From Ignavibacteriales bacterium (lineage in GTDB: Bacteria > Bacteroidota > Ignavibacteria > UBA10030), in NCBI GenBank assembly GCA_026390575.1, contig JAPLFR010000008.1, positions 372,001 to 436,000 on the forward strand: 64,000 bases of DNA. Reading direction: 5' to 3'. Below, piece after piece: positions 59,598-64,000 of the stretch. The notes below the pieces were generated by a model, which was not told the origin of the DNA, did not search any database, and saw nothing but the letters and a program-made list of their open reading frames with translations. Numbering within the stretch: the first letter of the stretch is position 1; each line of letters starts with the position of its first letter. Position numbers and translations under genes: made by a program.

Positions 59598-60407
59598 TTA
59601 AATTACAGCTTTATTATATTGATGAAATAATTCAGTCGATTTCAAAGGCTTTAGTCCTTCAAAGTGATATCGTAAATATAGACGTAATAACTCATCGATT
59701 TGGTTCCCGACCTGCATATCAAACTCGAGGTTGCCGAGACTGCTCATCTGTGCATTCAATAATCGGCGCACAATCTGCAACCCCTGTGCTGAAATAGAAA
59801 CAAATGCGACACTCTCATTACGCATGCTCATGAAAGAATCGTTTGGCATACAGCATCTATTACAAAATACTGCACCGCGAGCCACTTGAAATGCGAACTG
59901 CTTTTCACCATTGCCCATGATAAGAGAATTCCCACATTCATTGCAAACTTCAAAGTTCGGTGCATATCCGAACAATGAGGCCAGACGTAATCGGAATGCA
60001 TGTAAATATGACGAGTAATTTTTAGAACTGGAATTTAGTGCGCTCAATGTTTCAACGAGCAATGCAAAGAGCGCAGGATTGCGTTCTTCTTCATGTGTCA
60101 CTTGATTCATGAGTTCAATCACTGATAACGCTGTGGTCATTCGATCTAAATCTTCTGTGAGATTTTTAAACGAATCGATGGCATCACATTGTGAAATCAG
60201 GTGAAGATCGCGATGTTCCTTTTTATAAATAACAAGCATCGAACGTGACATTGGTTCCAATGACGAACCGAATTTATTCTTAGCAGTTCGTGCCCCCTTG
60301 GCAATCCCTTTCAGTTTTCCGTACTCCTGTGAATAGAACGTGACAATCTTGCTCGTGTCACGGTATTTCATGGATTTCAGGACTATGGCTTCGGTCTTAA
60401 TCAGCAT
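59598..60407 (-). CDS. recO: DNA repair protein RecO
   Basis: 269 residues. OB domain (IKTEAIVLKSMKYRDTSKIV), LKGIAKGARTAKNKFG, and a zinc knuckle CNECG ... CNRCC in the C-terminal helical part. RecO loads RecA with RecR onto SSB-coated gaps. ATG at 60405-60407 overlaps the mtnA stop by 11 bases. Confidence 0.92.
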   Translation of the reverse strand: MLIKTEAIVLKSMKYRDTSKIVTFYSQEYGKLKGIAKGARTAKNKFGSSLEPMSRSMLVIYKKEHRDLHLISQCDAIDSFKNLTEDLDRMTTALSVIELMNQVTHEEERNPALFALLVETLSALNSSSKNYSSYLHAFRLRLASLFGYAPNFEVCNECGNSLIMGNGEKQFAFQVARGAVFCNRCCMPNDSFMSMRNESVAFVSISAQGLQIVRRLLNAQMSSLGNLEFDMQVGNQIDELLRLYLRYHFEGLKPLKSTELFHQYNKAVI

Positions 60408-61467
60408 GCATGGTTGATGATGAGGGATCTGGCATAAGGGATTGGAGTTTATGAATCGAATCGGAATATGGCGGATAGAGAATTCCTTGATCTGTAACGA
60501 TCGCCATTAGTAATTCATTCGGTGTGACATCAAATGCTGGAGAATAAACTGCTACACCTTCCGGTGCTATTCGTTTACCGAATATTTCCGTGACTTCTCT
60601 TCCATCGCGTTCTTCAATAGGAATATCGTCACCGGTCTTCATCGTGAAATCAATTGACGAAATTGGTGCGGCAACATAAAATGGTATTCCGTGATGTTTC
60701 GCCGCCACCGCAATAGTATACGTTCCTACCTTATTCGCAACGTCACCATTCATTGCTATGCGATCTGCACCAACAATAACCACATCAATGATTCCTTGCT
60801 TCATGAGAACCGCTGCGGTATTATCAACAATTAATGTTGCAGGAATGTTTGCTAGTTTCATTTCCCATGCCGTGAGCCGTGCACCTTGCAAAAGCGGCCG
60901 TGTTTCATCCATATAGACGCACTTGAGTTTCCCATCTTCCCATGCCTTTGTAATAATACCAACCGCGGTCCCGCGTCCTCCGGTGGCAAGAGCACCTGCA
61001 TTACAATGAGTAAGAATGGAGCAGGATTGCGGAAGAAGTCCAACACCAAAGGAACTAATGCGCTCGCACATTTCAAAATCTTCATGATGGATGAAAAGCG
61101 CTTCATCGAGTAGGTGTTTTTGTAAGTCAGCGACGGAATTTGTCCGCCATGCGTCCAGTACACGGCGCTGTCGTTTCAAAGCCCAGAAGAGATTAACCGC
61201 AGTTGGACGCGTAGAAGCAAGGAGATCTATTGTAGATTGAAGATACGTTCGTATTTCGTCGGCGTCGTATTTTTCTAATCGAAGACTTGCAAGAGCGACA
61301 CCATATGCCGCGGCAATACCAATCAGCGGTGCACCGCGGATTGCAAGATGCCTCATCGCTTCGGCTATGACGGCAACATCATCCGTTTTAATAAAAACTT
61401 CCTCAAGAGGAAGTTTTGTTTGGTCAAGAAACCGGATATTGCCGTTTACCCATTCTAACGGCTTCAT
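60397..61467 (-). CDS. mtnA: Methylthioribose-1-phosphate isomerase
   Basis: 356 residues from the ATG at 61465-61467; a GTG at 61474-61476 that overlaps the PfkB stop (GTGA) is an alternative. Methionine salvage: aldose-ketose isomerisation of MTR-1-P. GAPLIGIAAAYG binds phosphate; the active-site Cys is in HCNAGALATGG and Asp in GADRIAMNGDVANK. No mtnK or mtnC follows; the adjacent PfkB kinase could fill part of a salvage route, which is an inference. Confidence 0.92.
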   Translation of the reverse strand: MKPLEWVNGNIRFLDQTKLPLEEVFIKTDDVAVIAEAMRHLAIRGAPLIGIAAAYGVALASLRLEKYDADEIRTYLQSTIDLLASTRPTAVNLFWALKRQRRVLDAWRTNSVADLQKHLLDEALFIHHEDFEMCERISSFGVGLLPQSCSILTHCNAGALATGGRGTAVGIITKAWEDGKLKCVYMDETRPLLQGARLTAWEMKLANIPATLIVDNTAAVLMKQGIIDVVIVGADRIAMNGDVANKVGTYTIAVAAKHHGIPFYVAAPISSIDFTMKTGDDIPIEERDGREVTEIFGKRIAPEGVAVYSPAFDVTPNELLMAIVTDQGILYPPYSDSIHKLQSLMPDPSSSTMHAD

Positions 61468-61472
61468 CGCAA

Positions 61473-62387
61473 TCACTTCTCATCAAATCGTGATAAATCC
61501 ATAAAAGAATGGAATCGGTCATGAATTTTGAGATAACTCAAGTCACGCAGACTATCCAGACTAAATTTTTCTACGCAGAATGAAGCTAATGCACTGCCAT
61601 AGACTATGGCGCGTTTGAGGTTTTCAGAAGACATATCGTCAGTACGAGCAAGCCAGCCAATGAAACCACCGGCAAAGGCATCTCCCGCTCCCGTCGGATC
61701 GAAAATAGTTTCCAGCGGATATGCCGGCGCTGAGAAGATTGTCTCCTCCGTGACAAGCATTGCACCGTGTTCGCCTTTTTTGATTATAATGATTCGCGGT
61801 CCCATCTTGATGATTTTTTTTGCCGCTTTTATAAGATTCGGTTCTTGTGTCAGTAAGCGTGCTTCAGAATCATTGACAATGATGACATCCATAAATTTCA
61901 TTGTTTCTATTAATTCTTTTAATTTCGTATTAATCCAATAATTCATGGTATCACCGACAACGAGACGCGGTTTCTTGATTTGATTCAATACCTGCAATTG
62001 AAGCACTGGATCAATATTGCCTAGACAGACGTACGAAGAAGATTTGAATCTTTCAGGAATTTTCGGATCGAATTTTTTAAACACATTAAGATCCGTAAAA
62101 AGTGTATCACGAACATTGAGGTCGTAATGGTACTTTCCGCCCCATTGAAAGGTTTTCCCATGTTCGATGATTTGCAATCCATCCAAATCTATTTGCCGCG
62201 ACTCCATGAATTTGATATGCTCCTTTGGAAAGTCTCCGCCGACCACACCAACCAGGCGTATCGGCACAGTGAAGTAGCTTGCCGCAACAGAAATGTACAC
62301 TGCTGATCCGCCCAGCGCTTTTTTTACACTTCCAAAAGGTGTCTCGACAGTATCAAGTGCAACAGAGCCGACAACTAATAAACTCAC
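61473..62387 (-). CDS. PfkB-family carbohydrate/nucleoside kinase
   Basis: 304 residues. GTG start at 62385-62387 with AAGGA eight bases upstream. Ribokinase fold: LVVGSVALDTVETPFG and LGGSAVYISVAASYF near the N-terminus; catalytic DPTGAGDAFAGGF near the C-terminus, with the Asp base. The usual substrate loop does not identify the sugar. Sits between NUDIX and mtnA, so 5-methylthioribose or a related salvage sugar are possibilities but unproven. Confidence 0.87.
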   Translation of the reverse strand: MSLLVVGSVALDTVETPFGSVKKALGGSAVYISVAASYFTVPIRLVGVVGGDFPKEHIKFMESRQIDLDGLQIIEHGKTFQWGGKYHYDLNVRDTLFTDLNVFKKFDPKIPERFKSSSYVCLGNIDPVLQLQVLNQIKKPRLVVGDTMNYWINTKLKELIETMKFMDVIIVNDSEARLLTQEPNLIKAAKKIIKMGPRIIIIKKGEHGAMLVTEETIFSAPAYPLETIFDPTGAGDAFAGGFIGWLARTDDMSSENLKRAIVYGSALASFCVEKFSLDSLRDLSYLKIHDRFHSFMDLSRFDEK

Positions 62388-62405
62388 GATTGTATCCTTT
62401 CGATG

Positions 62406-62852
62406 TTAGAATGGTGTAATTTCTACTAATTGGGCGGTTTCTTTATTCCCGATTATAAATTCATTTACAATATCCATAGAACGTCTTTGGCCAGGCCACA
62501 CGAGTCTTTTTCTTGCATCTTCAAATCGCAACCATTCGAAGCGTTGATGTTCTGAGGATAAGTGCAGTGCTGAAGACGAATTGAACTCAACGGCAAACAC
62601 TGGGACCAATTGAATCGTATCCTTTGCACGATCAAAATATGTATCTACATAAGGGATGGTCCAACAACGCTTAGGATGTACCCCTGTTTCTTCCTTCAGC
62701 TCGCGTATCGCTGCTTTTAATGCACTTTCATTCTTTTTCATCGTTCCGGTTACAATCTGCCAGAGTCCGGGGTAAAGCTTTTCTTCTTGAGCACGCTGGA
62801 GAACAAGAAAATGCGTTTCTGTCTTATGCACTCTAAAAACGCACACTTCCAC
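62406..62852 (-). CDS. NUDIX hydrolase
   Basis: 148 residues. Nudix box GTMKKNESALKAAIRELKEETGV fits Gx5Ex7REUxEExGU (given here only as a pattern; see 62670-62750). It begins GTG at 62850-62852 (MEVCVFRVHKTE). GLWQIVTG before the box and TIPYVDTYFD after suggest an (di)nucleoside or NudB-like pyrophosphohydrolase. 19 bases before the PfkB start. Confidence 0.9.
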   Translation of the reverse strand: MEVCVFRVHKTETHFLVLQRAQEEKLYPGLWQIVTGTMKKNESALKAAIRELKEETGVHPKRCWTIPYVDTYFDRAKDTIQLVPVFAVEFNSSSALHLSSEHQRFEWLRFEDARKRLVWPGQRRSMDIVNEFIIGNKETAQLVEITPF

Positions 62853-62954
62853 AATTTGATTTACAATGCTTGCCAGATAAACTCTTTCTTCTATTGCAAA
62901 AAAGATAAATCAATTTTAGTTGAATTCAAATTGCAGGATTTGTTGGATGTACAA

Positions 62955-63743
62955 TTAATCTCGTACTGACTGATTTCTCCAATTTGCCAGAAATATACCG
63001 CAAGCGATTCCGACATTGAGCGATTCTGCTTTACCGAAACGCGGAATACTTAAGACTTCATCAACTTGCTGAAGAATATCCGGGTTTACACCATGCGCCT
63101 CACTTCCTAGAATAAGAACTGATTTCTTCTGTGGTGAAGTAAAATTGAACGGTTTGCCATCAAGAGCAGTTGCAATGAGTTTGAAACTTTCGGATTTAAG
63201 ATGAGAGAGCGTTGTTTGTAAATCAATTTTCTCGAACACGTTCAAATGAAAAATAGAACCTGCAGTTGCACGGACTACTTTCTCATTGTAGAGTGAAACA
63301 CTTCCTTCGCCTAAAAGAACCGCATCAACACCGAACCAATCGCACGTGCGAAGTATGGTTCCCAAATTTCCCGGATCACTTACATTGTCGCACGCAACAA
63401 TATATTTTGCAAAACGAAGACATTGTATATCGAATGTCTCAGTGTGTTGGTGTACAAGAGCAACAATTCCTTGAGAATGTACTTCATCAGAAATTTGCTT
63501 TAGCTGCACTTCCTTCAATTCTTTTATCGGAATACTGCGGTTTTTTGCAAGTGCAAGTACTGATTGGTGCTCGGAATTTTGACCTGCTTCGGGCTTCACG
63601 GCAATCAGTTCAATGGAGAAATTTGACTCCAATGCATCTCGGAGCGGACGCCAGCCCTCAAGAAGAAATTTACGTTCGGTATCCCGATACTTCTTTTGCT
63701 GAAGTGAACGAAGATATTTTACTTCGGCTTGAGTTATATTCAT
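62955..63743 (-). CDS. TrmH/SpoU-family RNA 2'-O-ribose methyltransferase
   Basis: 262 residues. SPOUT knot motifs: DNVSDPGNLGTILRTCDWFG (motif 1), LILGSEAHGVN (motif 2), IPRFGKAESLNVGIACGI (motif 3). N-terminal substrate-binding domain KYRDTERKFLLEGWRPL. Probably methylates 23S rRNA or tRNA guanosine; not resolved. ATG at 63741-63743. Confidence 0.92.
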   Translation of the reverse strand: MNITQAEVKYLRSLQQKKYRDTERKFLLEGWRPLRDALESNFSIELIAVKPEAGQNSEHQSVLALAKNRSIPIKELKEVQLKQISDEVHSQGIVALVHQHTETFDIQCLRFAKYIVACDNVSDPGNLGTILRTCDWFGVDAVLLGEGSVSLYNEKVVRATAGSIFHLNVFEKIDLQTTLSHLKSESFKLIATALDGKPFNFTSPQKKSVLILGSEAHGVNPDILQQVDEVLSIPRFGKAESLNVGIACGIFLANWRNQSVRD

Positions 63744-63790
63744 AATTGGAATATAGAGAAAAAGGCAAGGAGAAACAAAATATGATACGT

Positions 63791-63824
63791 AACCTTGTCA
63801 AAGTTCCAAACCTTTGACAAGGTT
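63791..63824. repeat. AACCTTGTCAAAG inverted repeat
   Basis: AACCTTGTCAAAG (63791-63803) pairs with CTTTGACAAGGTT (63812-63824), eight-base loop. It is 13 bases past the comEC stop and could end that transcript. Related to the AACCTT palindromes at 23709-23758. Confidence 0.65.
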
Positions 63825-63836
63825 AAATTAGACCTT

Positions 63837-64000
63837 TTACCTCCATTCTTTTTTCGTCCATTTCATACCATCACTTTCTAATATGATTGCTCCTAATTTA
63901 TCAGTTCGCTGTATATCAATTAAATTCGCTTTCATCCGCCAAAGAGTGAATGGTGATGGATGGCGGAATTTATTATGATTTCCGACGGAGATCAGAACTG
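63837..64000 (-). CDS. comEC: ComEC/Rec2-like competence protein, C-terminal end only
   Basis: A frame without a start in the window ends at TAA 63837-63839. The last 54 residues read ISVGNHNKFRHPSPF ... DIQRTDKLGAIILESDG, the final metallo-beta-lactamase segment of ComEC (GxxNxxxHP and RTDxxGAI). ComEC forms the inner-membrane DNA uptake channel. The bulk lies beyond the right edge, so the assignment rests on this tail. Confidence 0.7.
   Translation of the reverse strand, partial: VLISVGNHNKFRHPSPFTLWRMKANLIDIQRTDKLGAIILESDGMKWTKKEWR

Overview
The window reads as a chromosome piece from an uncultured member of the Bacteroidota/Chlorobiota group, closest in feel to Ignavibacteria or Kapabacteria. 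The support is gene content, not a phylogeny: a type IX secretion C-terminal sorting domain, a futalosine (Mqn) menaquinone cluster, YebC of the group's long N-terminal type, HPr kinase beside a hibernation factor, MetRS with a KFSKS motif, an Omp85 protein, DUF3108 and DUF2795 proteins, weak Shine-Dalgarno signals in housekeeping genes and many TTG/GTG starts. All genes except yebC and a DUF6600 gene lie on the minus strand. No rRNA, tRNA, tmRNA or CRISPR array was recognised.

Layout. 1-9.0 kb: isoprenoid reductase ispH (partial), cmk, radC, a TPR plus type I periplasmic-binding protein, an ABC-2 exporter pair, guaA, then divergent yebC. 9.2-10.5 kb: a secreted, Trp-rich DUF6600 protein behind a near-consensus sigma-54 promoter. 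10.5-23.5 kb: an accessory island of small unrelated genes (methyltransferases, VOC, LysE, DinB, GNAT, SnoaL, a ClpP-like protease, a large T9SS cargo protein). These are separated by imperfect palindromes with the bounds RYYYAAC ... GTTRRRY, as in integron attC sites. No integron integrase is in the window, so it resembles an integrase-less cassette cluster in reverse orientation. 23.7-31.1 kb: menaquinone genes mqnC, a TIR-like gene, fused mqnE-mqnA, ubiD, ubiX and ubiA. 31.1-53.1 kb: core genes metG, holB, Omp85, M23 peptidase, hprK, hpf, xerC/D, topA, DUF494, ybeY, an MBL hydrolase, gamma carbonic anhydrase, DUF3108, ctpA, lysS, a malQ remnant, rluB, scpB, scpA. 53.2-64 kb: trpS, HNH protein, alginate-lyase-like lipoprotein, aroC, degP, recO, mtnA, a PfkB kinase, NUDIX, SpoU methyltransferase and the 3' end of comEC.

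Genes work together in several tight runs. ATPase, permease and periplasmic protein are nearly contiguous. The mqn/ubi genes overlap or abut and cover most chorismate-to-demethylmenaquinone steps except MqnB, MqnD and the final methylase. DUF3108/carbonic anhydrase and scpA/scpB overlap by four bases. Three gene remnants (outer membrane protein with one nonsense codon, LysE C-terminus, MalQ) and several hairpin repeat families mark the non-core spacers. The most interesting region is the cassette island. Second is the TIR-like protein inside the menaquinone cluster, and third the MqnE-MqnA fusion.
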